Origin: Tetragonia tetragonoides
Taxonomy: Eukaryota; Streptophyta; Magnoliopsida; Caryophyllales; Aizoaceae
Length of the DNA: 64,000 nucleotides
Assembly: GCA_038025085.1 (NCBI GenBank)
Contig: CM076142.1
Span: forward strand, 1,401,501-1,465,500
Direction of reading: 5' to 3'
This document shows, piece by piece, positions 48,501-64,000 of the stretch. How positions within the stretch are numbered: the first letter of the stretch is position 1; every line of letters begins with the position of its first letter. The position numbers were made by a program, and so were the translations under genes. The notes beneath the pieces are model-generated. The model saw only the letters and a list, made by a program, of their open reading frames with translations, was not told the origin of the DNA and searched no databases.

Positions 48501-51202
48501 GCTGTTTAAGCATTCCCATCCATGTTATGAAAACTTGGTGATTTAATCCTCATATAGTGGAACCTTTTCTCAGAAACACTGGGTATATGTACATCAACAT
48601 CAACATCAACATTACCCCAGTGCCTCCAAAGAGGCTCCCGCCTAGGCAGGGTAAGGGGGGGTCGGTTGTACGCAGCCTTACCCCTGTGAGAGTCTCACAG
48701 AGAGGCTGTTTCCGTTTGACCCGAGATACGAAGTGCGACAACTATCGGCAACTCCACAATAAATAAGAAGTGCCGACAGTTTTATGAGCCATTTTGCTTT
48801 AGTCCATTACATTCCGAAGCCAAAAAGTAGAGAAACTTTTGACTCCACTGGAAATTGTGGACATAAACACTGGGTATATGTACATTTTGATCTGTAATAG
48901 CCAATCTTCTATTACAGATCAGTAAAGTTGAAAAGTCCACATACTGAATGCACCCATCTACAGATATAATGCTAAAGCAATTAGTCAAAATGTAAACACT
49001 GGGTATATGTACATTTTGACTAATTGCTTTAGCATTATATCTGTAGATGGGTGCATTCAGTATGTGGACTTTTCAACTTTACTGATCTGTAATAGAAGAT
49101 TGGCTGATTAGAATGATATCTTTATATCCTTCACTGAGCCATGAATATACTCTAGGAACCTGTTGCCACTTGCCAGAATGCCAGCTTAGATATAAGTGTA
49201 ATTTCGAGTCGAGGTATGTAATCTTTGAAAGATGTGTTACCGGCATGCATCATATTGGTCTTCATACTATTTTACCAGTGGGCATGACAGATTAGGTCTG
49301 AGCTCCTCTTCTCTTTCCTCTGCTGTCCGGATCAGATGAATAGTGCCCTGGACATAGAATAATCTTATTTTTCATAGTAGACGGTAAGCTGTCGGAACAG
49401 CTCAAATACCGTTCAATTTGGTTTTGAACCTTCTGTTTTAGGTTAAATGCTTAGTGGTATGCATCATGTTAAGCAGTCTGCTGATTAGCTAATGCCAAAG
49501 CATCTATAGAAAGGTGAATGCATTTCTGTAAGCAGAACACAAAGGACAAACTAGTGCAAGTTGGTACCTTGGGCCATCTTCCTGCTAGGTTTTTCTGGAC
49601 CATTGAAAATCTGCAAGTCATAGCCTTTTGCAGTGGGGACTTCTAGTAACCGTTTGTTAGATGCTACCGGAACCACTGAGTGCCCTGAGCCTGTAGCCAT
49701 TAGCCTCAGGCCCTCAGCTAACAGGATGCCATTGTGCTGTGAGCTGTAGCCAGTAAGCTTTTGCTGGAAGGGGCTCGTAAACTCTTGCTTATGTGCTTTT
49801 GTATTAGCTCAGTGATGGAAGAGCCCCGGCTGGGCAGTCAACTTTCTCTGGGATAAATCATGTTCCTTCCTCTTAAATCTTGGAAATTGAAATTTCTGTA
49901 TAAGCCTGTTTGCTACATCCAAGAAAGAACGTACAATTTGATGTTATGGGTGAATGTAAGGAAGTGCATACATAATGGAAAATGATCTTGGTTTATGCAC
50001 TGGTTAGGTGGGTGTAAAGCTTGACTGAATATATGAATGGGTTATATAATGGTAGCGTGGATTTATGGCACCATTCTATAGATGCTTGGATAATGATTTT
50101 GGCTTCTCGGGCCTCTATCAGATTAGTGGGAGATATAATACTTCTTATGGTAGTGAAGTTCAAAAAATCTGTTTATTGTAAATAGATTGAAGCTTGAAGC
50201 ATCAGAACATAATGTTGCATGACCCAAGACACAGAGAAGAAATAGAGTGAGAAAACCTAAGGAACTAGTTTTCCCTTTATAGGATGAGAATGACTAGAAA
50301 TCTGCCAGGGAAGAAATAAAGATCTGGCACGAGATACCATGCACACCGCAGCACACTTACACCATGACCCTATTGCCGAGCTAGTCTCTGCAGTCTGCTT
50401 CAACTTGTTCCTTTGCCGAAGAAAACAACAGTTCAACAACACCCCAGTATGGATCCCTTCGAGGGTAGGTTCTGGGGAGGTCTGTACACAACCTCACCCC
50501 TAGCTAGTAGAGGCTGTTTCCGATATCCTCCTCATTTAGCATGAACTGGAAACACGTGCTTTCCTTCCTTTCTTGTGAATGCAGTTTCAGATGTTTAGTG
50601 TGCGTATGCCAATTCCCCCCCCCCTTCCTTTCTGCTTAATAGATAGTGGCAGAATTTCTATCTCTTATCGGGTGGTGATGCCATTCGTTGTCGGCTAATC
50701 CATTGTCTAACTTTGTCCTTTATCCCTGACAGTATTATTTGGATCCAGTCACGAATCGTCGGTTCCGGTCAAAGAAGGAGGTGCTATTCTTCCTGGAAAC
50801 TGGAACACCCACACCCAAGAACAAGAAGAAGAATGCTACTTCAGATGCTGATAGTAAGGTTAGTTGGATATTTAACATAACTGTTATCTATAAGCTTTCA
50901 TCTTCTGTCGTGCTAGTTTGAGGCATATTTGACTTTGATCATATATTTTGCTTTTGCAGCCACAAAGCAACTCTCCAGCCGCTAAACGGAAGAAGTCTGA
51001 ATCAAAGGTGAAAGAGAGTGCGAAGAACTTCAATTATGATGATGTCCCGTCAAAGGTTAAATGGGAGTTAGCAGATGTTTATGAAGGGACATGGAGGCCC
51101 CTGACTAACGGTGTTGAGAGGGTGCCGGAATCTGCTAAGCAAGAATGGGCTGCTGCATTTACATACCTTACATTACAAAATGGTGGGAGTGGATTATTCT
51201 GA
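45564..51202 (+). CDS. Methyl-CpG-binding domain protein, MBD5/MBD6-like
   Basis: Three exons (45564-45827, 50733-50858, 50960-51202) join in phase 0 to 210 residues. The N-terminus has DPLLQPGSFIDPNP, typical of plant MBD5/6. The MBD spans about residues 70-120: RPDWLPPTWKFVERVR, SGASAGSRDK, YYLDPVTNRRFRSKKEV, FFLETGTP. A Lys-rich linker follows. The C-terminal block WELADVYEGTWRPL and an SAKQEWAAAFTYL helix are conserved among these proteins. The family binds methylated CpG in the nucleus and mediates silencing. Intron 1 is 4.9 kb and holds two RTE fragments and a large inverted repeat. This is the first of three tandem MBD genes. Confidence 0.92.
48594..48864 (-). mobile_element. RTE LINE 3'-end insertion with target duplication
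   Basis: On the minus strand it ends in the RTE tail (plus strand GTTGTACGCAGCCTTACCCC and GAGGCTGTTTCCG) plus a short (TTGATG)n run near 48594-48612. An identical ~20-bp sequence starting AAACACTGGGTATATG lies on both sides (48574 and 48865), consistent with a target-site duplication. 5'-truncated, non-coding. Confidence 0.7.
48865..49105. repeat. 96-bp perfect inverted repeat with 15-bp spacer
   Basis: Arms 48899-48994 and 49010-49105 are exact reverse complements with spacer 48995-49009. A 26-bp sequence beginning AAACACTGGGTATATG occurs at both 48865 and 48994, so the second copy fills the spacer and runs into arm 2. Confidence 0.95.
50462..50525 (-). mobile_element. Short RTE LINE 3'-tail fragment
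   Basis: Plus strand GGGGAGGTCTGTACACAACC, CTCACCCCTAGCTAGTAG and AGGCTGTTTCCGATA match the RTE tails at 1-80 and 48640-48710. Confidence 0.65.
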
Positions 51203-51673
51203 GGTTATTCTTCGATCAAAGAGGCTGTCCATCACATACTAACGCATGACAGAAGCATTTACTCCTGTTAATATAGTCTCTATAGTACCTTCACATTAAT
51301 TTTTTGGGTCTTTTTTGGAAGATATTTGGAATAGGATTTTGTGAATAACAAAACTTAATTGAAACACTTGTGCTTCATGATAACTTTACTTGTTAGAATG
51401 ATTAAGGTGGAATGGAACGTAGTTTCTTTTTGATATAACCCCCAAATCGAGTTAGGTTTTTCAAAAGTTTATCTACTGAAAAATGCATAGCTTACATATT
51501 CATGTTGGTTTTCTTATGCATTAGGTTCTCTATTTGACTATTTCCAGCAGGTAGCAGTGCTCAGTAGTCCTTTCTCATGCTTTCGGGATCGCATGGGTGT
51601 ACTTTTTGCCAGAAATAGGAAGAAAGTCTAACCATTGTTCATTCCTGAAATAAAAAGGAAGCCAAAGCATTAA

Positions 51674-51919
51674 GGTTACGTTTGATTCACCTGGATAAAA
51701 CTGAACTGAAATAAACTGAATTGAATTGAATTGATTTTTTAAACTTGACCGTTAACCATTTAAATTGAAAGCATGGTTTGAGATATTTCCGATGACATAG
51801 TTATCATAATGAAATTATTTCGAAATAAAAAGTTATATGAGTGATAAAGTTACACATGAACTAGACTGAACTGAACTGAATTTAAGTAAAATTAAGGTGA
51901 ATCAAACAGAGTCTAAACC
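51674..51919 (+). mobile_element. MITE of the local CTGAACTGAA-rich family
   Basis: Best preserved copy: it starts GGTTACGTTTGATTCACC and ends GGTGAATCAAACAGAGTC, so about 13 bp (GTTTGATTCACCT) form inverted termini. The interior matches 43361-43617 and, inverted, 27663-27933. Confidence 0.75.
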
Positions 51920-52769
51920 AGCAAAGCTGACATTACTTGATGATAGTGCACCCAAAAAACAGAATGGGCATCCTTTGCGGAATCTGAAGCTCGAATCTTT
52001 AGCCATAAGTATAAGCCTGTAGCTCAAAGTGAAACACATTTTCATGTCTTTTATGCTCTCAAGTGGGCCAAAAGCTAACAAATTCCTCAATTTTGAAACC
52101 TTTACTTATCCCATGGAATTAGTGCTCTTCTTACTTGTTCATGGGCAAAAGTTGAAGGGACGTTGATGAGTGATGACCCTCTTTGAGATGAACAAGCTTA
52201 GTATTTATTTATTTATTTATTCTTACTAGTTAAACTATTGTCCTAACTTTTTAATTAATTGTAATAAAGTTAATTTGATGAATATCAACGAAACCACCAA
52301 ATTAATTGAAACTAGCTCGGAATTTTGATGAAAAGGAAATATCTATCAATCATTGAAACATACTCCTTTATCATACTCATTTGGTCCCAAAATAATTTTA
52401 TTTCTAACTAGTAAAAGAAGAATGATTACATAATACTAGACTAGTAGTAAGTAAGTTACTAAAACATACTCCTTTATCATACTCATTAAGTAAGTTACTA
52501 CTTTAAAGCATTTACAAACATACTCCTTAATAAATCATTATGCCCTACATCCCCTCCAACAACCAACCCAAAAACTAAATTAAATAAAATAATAAAAAAA
52601 AAGAAAGAAATGAGATGTACTTATAAATTAATGGCCAAGACCAAGACAAGGTAACCTACTCTTTTTAATGATCCTCCAACTTTAATTTTCACACACCACA
52701 GCACCCCCTTGATAAACATTTCTCTTTTTGTTGGATTTCTTTTCTATTTAATTAGCTCTAAAAACCTTG

Positions 52770-52770
<1 letters not shown>

Positions 52771-52811
<41 letters not shown>
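52771..52811. repeat. TC microsatellite in the 5' leader of MBD gene 2
   Basis: An uninterrupted TC tract of about 40 bp ends 22 bp before the ATG at 52833. Pyrimidine tracts are common in plant leaders and core promoters. Confidence 0.85.
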
Positions 52812-52815
<4 letters not shown>

Positions 52816-52832
52816 GGAAGAAATTAAATTAA

Positions 52833-54546
52833 ATGGCAGAGAGTAATCAGGAGATGCATGAAGAAATGAAATTAGGGGAAAATGATGGCCCTCAACCTCA
52901 AGTAATAGTCCCAAACATCGCCAATAACATTAAATTAGAAAACAGCAAGGTGGTCAAGAAACGTGTAAGTCTTTGGGATTCAGTAAAGAAAGAACCACCA
53001 CTACCACCTCTTCCTAAATGGCTCCCATATGAATGGTTCATGTCTCGGCCCAACGTTCATGATGATCCTCATCACTTTTCTCCTTTTGTGGTAATTCATT
53101 TTCACTCTTTTCAATTACTAGGATCATTTTTTTATTTTTTTTTTTTCATTCTTAGCTTATAGTATATGCATATCAGCATATTTAGGGAGTAATTGTATTA
53201 TTCATTCGTTAGTTATTACAGGGTCAATAAAATATTTTCCGTCATAAATCATGCTTATATCTTGGGATCATAACCTTTTTTTTTCTTTAATTTTAGTGCA
53301 ATTTGCTGGGATCACAGCATTTATTAGTTCAAATCGATATCACTACTTAAAAGATAAGAGTCTTTATTATTTTTGGACTGAGCCAGTAATATAGTACGTA
53401 CAAAATATGTATAAGTTACCAATGATACCTATACATATAACATATATTCATACAGTTATAAATTTAGTGTTTTTTTTTTCTTGTACATTGTACAAATTAA
53501 AACATTGGGGGGCCGGTAGTATCATGGTCCAAAGGGGAAAAGTTTCTACTCTGAGGAGGAGGCTCTTGAGTATCTCGCTAAGTAATCAGCAAACAAGAAG
53601 AAGAACAAGAAGAAGGTGAAGAGGAACATCTCCAAGCCCAAAGGTGCGTGTGTCACCATTTTTGTTAAAATATTTAAATTCCATTACTTGGTTTACAATT
53701 CGAATAGTTTTTGCACGCTTAATTATAAAGGTCTCTTATGAGGCCACCAATGAAAGAAATACTCGTTAATTAGTAGTTACAAGGAGTAAATAATTAAAGT
53801 GAGATATAAATAATAAAAATGGTTAGTTGTTGCAGCAGTAGATCAGAAATTAGCTGCAAAAACGAAGGAGCAGCAGCAGGGAGCGCTCCCCACGCAATGG
53901 CCTGAATGGCTCCCAGAATCTGCAGACTGGAACATTCATCGTCGAATTCGTGATAATGATGATGCAACTGCCGTGGTAAGACAACTTAATTAACACCAAT
54001 TCTTCCCTTAAGACTAATTCTTCGTCTGTTAAATTAAGTACTAGCTTGCTTAGTTTCAATGATCGATGATGTTCATTTTAATAATCTTTGATTTCGTGTA
54101 TGTCTACTAACTGTTAATGGTGAATTACATGGCCTAATGCCCTAATTAATTATATAATGTATGTAGTACTATTATTCTAACTCAAAGGGGGATACATTTC
54201 GAACAAAGGATGATGTTCTTCTTTATTTTGCTGCCAAAACAAACACAAGGAAGAGGATCCGTAAGGCCAATGGTATGTCCCAATTTCTCTTTCTTTTATT
54301 TGTCAAGGAAAAAAAAAAAGATTAATAGATAAGGCTATGTAAATTTCTTCACCTTATTATCGAATGTACTATTGACTATGCAAATTTTCTAACATGGTCT
54401 TGTTTTTGTAATGTAAATTATGAACATGTAATAAGGCATCATGAAAAATTGTTTGTGGTTGTATGAATAATTGACTCAATTTAATTATTTATTTTGGTTC
54501 CCCCTATGAAGGGGTACCTTCATTAGAAAATACACCTAATTCTTAA
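52833..54546 (+). CDS. Two-MBD methyl-CpG-binding-like gene with an in-frame stop
   Basis: Five exons can be joined with consistent phases: 52833-53090, 53520-53643, 53836-53975, 54167-54272 and 54512-54546 (221 codons). They give two degenerate MBDs. The first is PKWLPYEWFMSRP plus YHGPKGKSFYSEEEALEYLAK. The second is WPEWLPESADWNIHRRIR plus YYYSNSKGDTFRTKDDVLLYF. A TAA at 53583-53585 interrupts the frame right after LAK, although the Lys-rich continuation (SANKKKNKKK) and all later exon phases are preserved. Either the protein ends after one MBD (107 residues), or this is a recent pseudogene or sequencing error. Multi-MBD architecture recalls MBD7, but the sequences are not close. It lies between two other MBD genes. 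Confidence 0.75.
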
Positions 54547-55634
54547 TAAATCTACATTTATGGAAAATAATCAACCTCATTTTTTGCCATTTTGTGCATT
54601 TATTTCCTAAGTTTGACATTTTACCATGAATATATCCAAAAGCAAGAGTATTGTCTTCATTAATTTCGTACTTTAATTTATAAAGCATCTGAGTCTGTGA
54701 ATATCGAACGTGCATGCATGGCCTCACGTAAAAAAAATATACAAGAAATATCTTTGTTTGTACGCTACGTAAATTAGATTTGCATGTAATTAACTCAATG
54801 TACTTGTGTTAATCAACGTAAATGCATGTAATGTGATTTAAAAAAAACGGTGATAATTATGTCCATTTCTTTAAATCACGTGTTCCTAAAAGAAAGATGC
54901 ACCTTTTTAACAAAAAAAAAAAAGGAAGAAAGATGTACCAAAAAAACATTATTATATCTCTACTACATTTACTACAACATATTTTTGTATATTAACGTGG
55001 TGGAGCAACTAATTTCTTTTATAAAAGAAGTGAGTAAAAATACAATCAAAAGTATGATGGCGCTCACCATATGCATAAGATGTATTCATTAACACTATGA
55101 GAAAAATTTTGTTGTTCTTAGTTTAATAACAAAACTAATTTCTTCACCGAAAAAAACAAACAAGATTTGCAAACTTTGCCCTTTAATCACATATTCAAAA
55201 CAATTTTTTTTTTTTTTATTTTTTTATTTTTTTTTGTATTCATGTTTGTCTAAGCTCATATATGATACACTTTGGTCTAAAAGTATCACAAACGGACCTA
55301 CCTTTAAATGGATAGATTATTATAGCCTAATCTAGCAATAAATCGGCCCGAAGAATGAAAATCCCTTTTCCCACCATATTTTATCTAATTATGCATGAAC
55401 ACAATCCAAATTCAAAATTTCATCTACCAACCTAATTATTTCCTTTTAACCATTTCCATCCCAGTATATATCTACTATATATCTCTCCCTCAGACCCTCA
55501 CTCTTATACCCTCACATCACAATTTAGCAAACAATTTCTCATTCTTTGTTCTTCCTTTAACTCTTCAAAAAATATATATACTCGTTCAGTTTCGAAAAAA
55601 CCTTAACATTTATTTCGACTTTTCCATAGCCACC
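54547..55634. other. Intergenic between MBD genes 2 and 3
   Basis: AT-rich with T/A homopolymers near 55205-55235. The last ~200 bp are the likely promoter and leader of MBD gene 3. An in-frame ATG at 55395 lies in this leader and is not favoured as a start. Confidence 0.5.
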
Positions 55635-57250
55635 ATGATTGAGGAGGATTGTGTGTATTCTTCTGATTACGATGATTTGTCTGATATAGAACCAGAAGTT
55701 GCAATGGACCCAGAAGTTATTTCCCATGGTTCAACAACAGAATTGCCCCATGATTTGCAACACGGCTTCCATATAGCCGATGTAAGTGGGCCTGTACCCA
55801 AGGTGGCAGAAGATGGGCTATACACTACTCCAAAGTTACTGAAGTGGCCCAAAGTAAGGCCCAATTCCGAACTCACTGAAGAGCCCTCAGGCTATAGCGC
55901 ATGCTTAATAAACTTTAGCCCAAGCCTAGAGATGACCCTAGCCGCTGAGCCTCCACAACCCAAAAGCCAGCCCACTGATCTGCCAGAGGGCTGGACCATC
56001 AGAAGATCTGAAAGAAGGAATGGGAAGACCAAAGGAATTGTAGACAAGGTAATTCAATTTTGATCCTACACTACTTTTTAAGCCCGTGCGATGTCTGGAT
56101 TGTGTGTTAATAACATGTTGGATATAAATCTAAATATAAAAATATTTTATTTTGCATTTGAACTTAAATCAACTAAAAAAATTTAAGTACTATGGTATAT
56201 ATGTCGTGTGATGGGTCGGGTTTGAATTGGGGGTAATTATAATATTTTTATGTAAAAAATAGTTTATTACAAACCTTGAAATTTTTTACTCGTATGATAT
56301 TAGGTTTATGTTAGTCCTAATGGGAAGAGATTCCAATCTCTGAAGAAGGCTTTGGAATTTATACAGCAACAAAATCAAGGGCCTAATGATCAGGTAATTG
56401 TATTTGTATAAGCCATGGCAATTGACATTAGTATAATACTTCTAATATTACTCCCTCCGTAACTTATTCTTTTTACCATTTGACTTTTCAAGATCTTCAA
56501 TACGGCACTTCAGGGCTGTCTCGGACATTTCCGAGGCTCTGTGCAAAAGTGAAAATTAAGTCCTCTATAGAATGCAATTTTTATTGGTGTTCATTTTTTC
56601 CTAAAACTTTTATTACCAAAATAGAGTATAAAAAAAAAGTGACACCTATATTTTCCTCCCTAAAAGATTCAAATTAGAAGACTGAGTATATTAGATCCCA
56701 AATTCGATTCCCCCATCCCTTGATGTATACATAATTTATCATACTAACCTTTATGTCTCACTTGAACCAAAACAAATTAAAATTAAGACATCTCAAACAT
56801 ATAAGTTAAAAAGTAGAATTAAAGTTTTCTGAGCCCCTTAAAAATTGGGGCCCCGTGCGATCGCCCCGCATGCACCCCCAAGAGCCGGCCATGCGGCACT
56901 TTGACTATAGATACTATGATTCACAAAAATGTCATATTTTGAAAATATAATTTAAAATTAAATCTAATAACAGTATTTTTACTTTGTAAATCTTTAATTT
57001 TTTTATTAAATTAATGGTCAAGGTTTGTAATGTTCGACCTTCAGCAATCAAATGAAAAAAGAATTTGGAAAGGAGGGTATTATCTTTTTATTTAATTGGA
57101 AATAATATTGTTATATGTTACTTGTAAACTATAGCTAGTCTATATAATTAAGTTATACTACATTTTAAAATAGTACTCTATTAATTAGTCATCCACATGC
57201 ATGGTGTTTTGTAGGGAAATGCAAGTGGAAGCGAAAGCATGGTTACTTGA
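55635..57250 (+). CDS. Methyl-CpG-binding domain protein (single C-terminal MBD)
   Basis: Three exons (55635-56048, 56304-56393, 57215-57250) give 179 residues in phase. Start 55635 has a strong CCACCATGA context. The upstream in-frame ATG (55395) adds a hydrophobic, leader-like stretch. Residues 1-110 are acidic or low-complexity. The MBD spans about 114-168: DLPEGWTIRRSERRNGKTKG, IVDK across the intron to VYVSPNGKRFQSLKKALEFIQ. The last exon encodes only 11 residues. A hAT-like element (56511-56893) sits in intron 2. Third MBD gene in tandem; likely nuclear. Which conserved methyl-contact residues remain was not checked. Confidence 0.82.
56511..56893. mobile_element. Non-autonomous hAT element with 8-bp target duplication
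   Basis: Termini CAGGGCTGTCTCGG and (complement of the right end) CATGGCCGGCTCTTGG are imperfect inverted repeats. An exact 8-bp duplication CGGCACTT flanks them (56503-56510 and 56894-56901). 383 bp, non-coding. It lies in intron 2 of MBD gene 3. Confidence 0.88.
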
Positions 57251-57455
57251 AGCTGCCCAATATCAAGTTTTTAGTTCTTTCTTTTTTGTTTTTTACAAAA
57301 ATTATACACAGTCTCTCCACAGTTTTGTAATGTTTGTAAGTTGTAACTTCCTTTCTCATGAGGAAATTAATACAAGATGTCATATTGTAGTTTGCTCATG
57401 GTTGTAAGAGACATTTCTTTGTTAGGACGAAGAATGATATTTTTACATATTGGCA

Positions 57456-58116
<661 letters not shown>

Positions 58117-58120
58117 GGGT

Positions 58121-58657
<537 letters not shown>

Positions 58658-58770
58658 GAACCAAGACCATTATTGTTGTTGCACTAGCTTATCGTTCGAT
58701 CTTTTGTCTTCCAAGTTCCAAGTTCATTATAATGTGGTATCTGCGATGATATTACATTATTACATCAGAA

Positions 58771-58958
58771 ACCAAGATGGGTTGGTGTAGTGATTTAACA
58801 CTTTGTCCCTTAAACAAGTGGTTGGGGGTTCGAATCCCAACTTTTGCGAATGGAACAAATCCCTTGGCCAGCCCCCTACCGCTTAGTGTGCTAACAGTTG
58901 GGACGAAAGGATTAGTCATTGTGGTCGACGGTGGATATTTTGACATTGACCAAAAAAA
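58771..58958 (+). mobile_element. Complete tRNA-derived SINE with 17-bp target duplication
   Basis: The 188-bp body has an A-box region GGTTGGTGTAGTGATTTAAC, a B box GGGTTCGAATCCC and a short A-rich end (ACCAAAAAAA). An exact 17-bp duplication ACATTATTACATCAGAA flanks it at 58754-58770 and 58959-58975. The GTCGACGGTGGATATTTT segment is shared with the fragment at 18470-18590. Confidence 0.9.
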
Positions 58959-59279
58959 ACATTATTACATCAGAATTTATTTTACCCTCAAATAATATAA
59001 ACAGAAAAGTCATTTACAATTTTAGCCGTCTTTCTTTTGGGAAAAGAAATCCAAAGCATGAATTATAAGTGTCTTGGGGAACAAGCCAAAAATAAATGGT
59101 TTAAGGGCAATTGTGGTAAAACGCGACCAAAAGCTCTAGTCCTTTATATTACGACCTCTAAAAGATATTCGGTTCAACTAAACACTGCCATCACATAGCC
59201 AAAAGCAATCACCAAGATCACAATTCACAACCCCTTTAAAAACCGTCTTCTCCATTTCTCTCTCTTAATTGTCAGAAAA

Positions 59280-64000
<4,721 letters not shown>

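Larger units (their letters stand above)
51203..52832. other. Intergenic between MBD genes 1 and 2
   Basis: Holds the MBD5/6-like 3' UTR, a MITE at 51674-51919 and AT-rich sequence. A TC microsatellite (52771-52811) lies in the leader of the next gene. Confidence 0.6.

Noticed and set aside
55395..55634. N-terminal extension of MBD gene 3 from the ATG at 55395
   Set aside because: Hydrophobic leader-like sequence with pyrimidine-rich 5'-UTR features; the ATG at 55635 has the better context.

Overview
The window is nuclear DNA of a flowering plant, most likely a eudicot. It holds intron-rich genes with GT-AG junctions, ATL-type RING-H2 genes, plant MBD genes, a cytosolic-type triosephosphate isomerase gene, and several plant transposon classes (TRIM, CACTA, Stowaway, hAT, RTE and tRNA-derived SINE). 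I cannot name the species. All coordinates were read by eye from the sequence; homology is judged from remembered family motifs, without database searches.

Layout. 1-6620: the 3' end of an RTE-type LINE abuts TIM9 (+), whose intron carries a complete 1.3-kb TRIM retrotransposon. A CXIP4-like gene (-) follows, complete in structure but broken by a stop codon and a frameshift. 7366-28894: six RING-H2 loci lie in one orientation. Four have a complete RING, one is an open frame lacking zinc ligands, and one is a relic. Between them lie a satellite array (about 8.6-11.3 kb) and two CACTA transposons with exact 3-bp target duplications. One CACTA carries part of a ribosomal P2 gene, the other at least five exons of an ERD6-like sugar transporter gene.

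29759-43127: a GH17 beta-1,3-glucanase with a C-terminal X8 domain (-), then an organellar-type FOLD gene (-). The last FOLD intron is 8 kb long and is almost filled by about 24 copies of a ~313-bp satellite. This satellite is related to, but diverged from and inverted relative to, the array at 8.6-11.3 kb. 45564-57250: three methyl-CpG-binding-domain genes lie in tandem (+): an MBD5/6-like gene, a two-MBD gene with an in-frame stop, and a single-MBD gene. 59280-64000: cytosolic triosephosphate isomerase (+), cut by the window edge in exon 9.

The genes do not form one pathway. The striking features are the satellite array inside a housekeeping-gene intron, gene-fragment capture by both CACTA elements, local expansion and decay of the RING-H2 and MBD families, and a 96-bp perfect inverted repeat next to an RTE insertion in the MBD5/6 intron.
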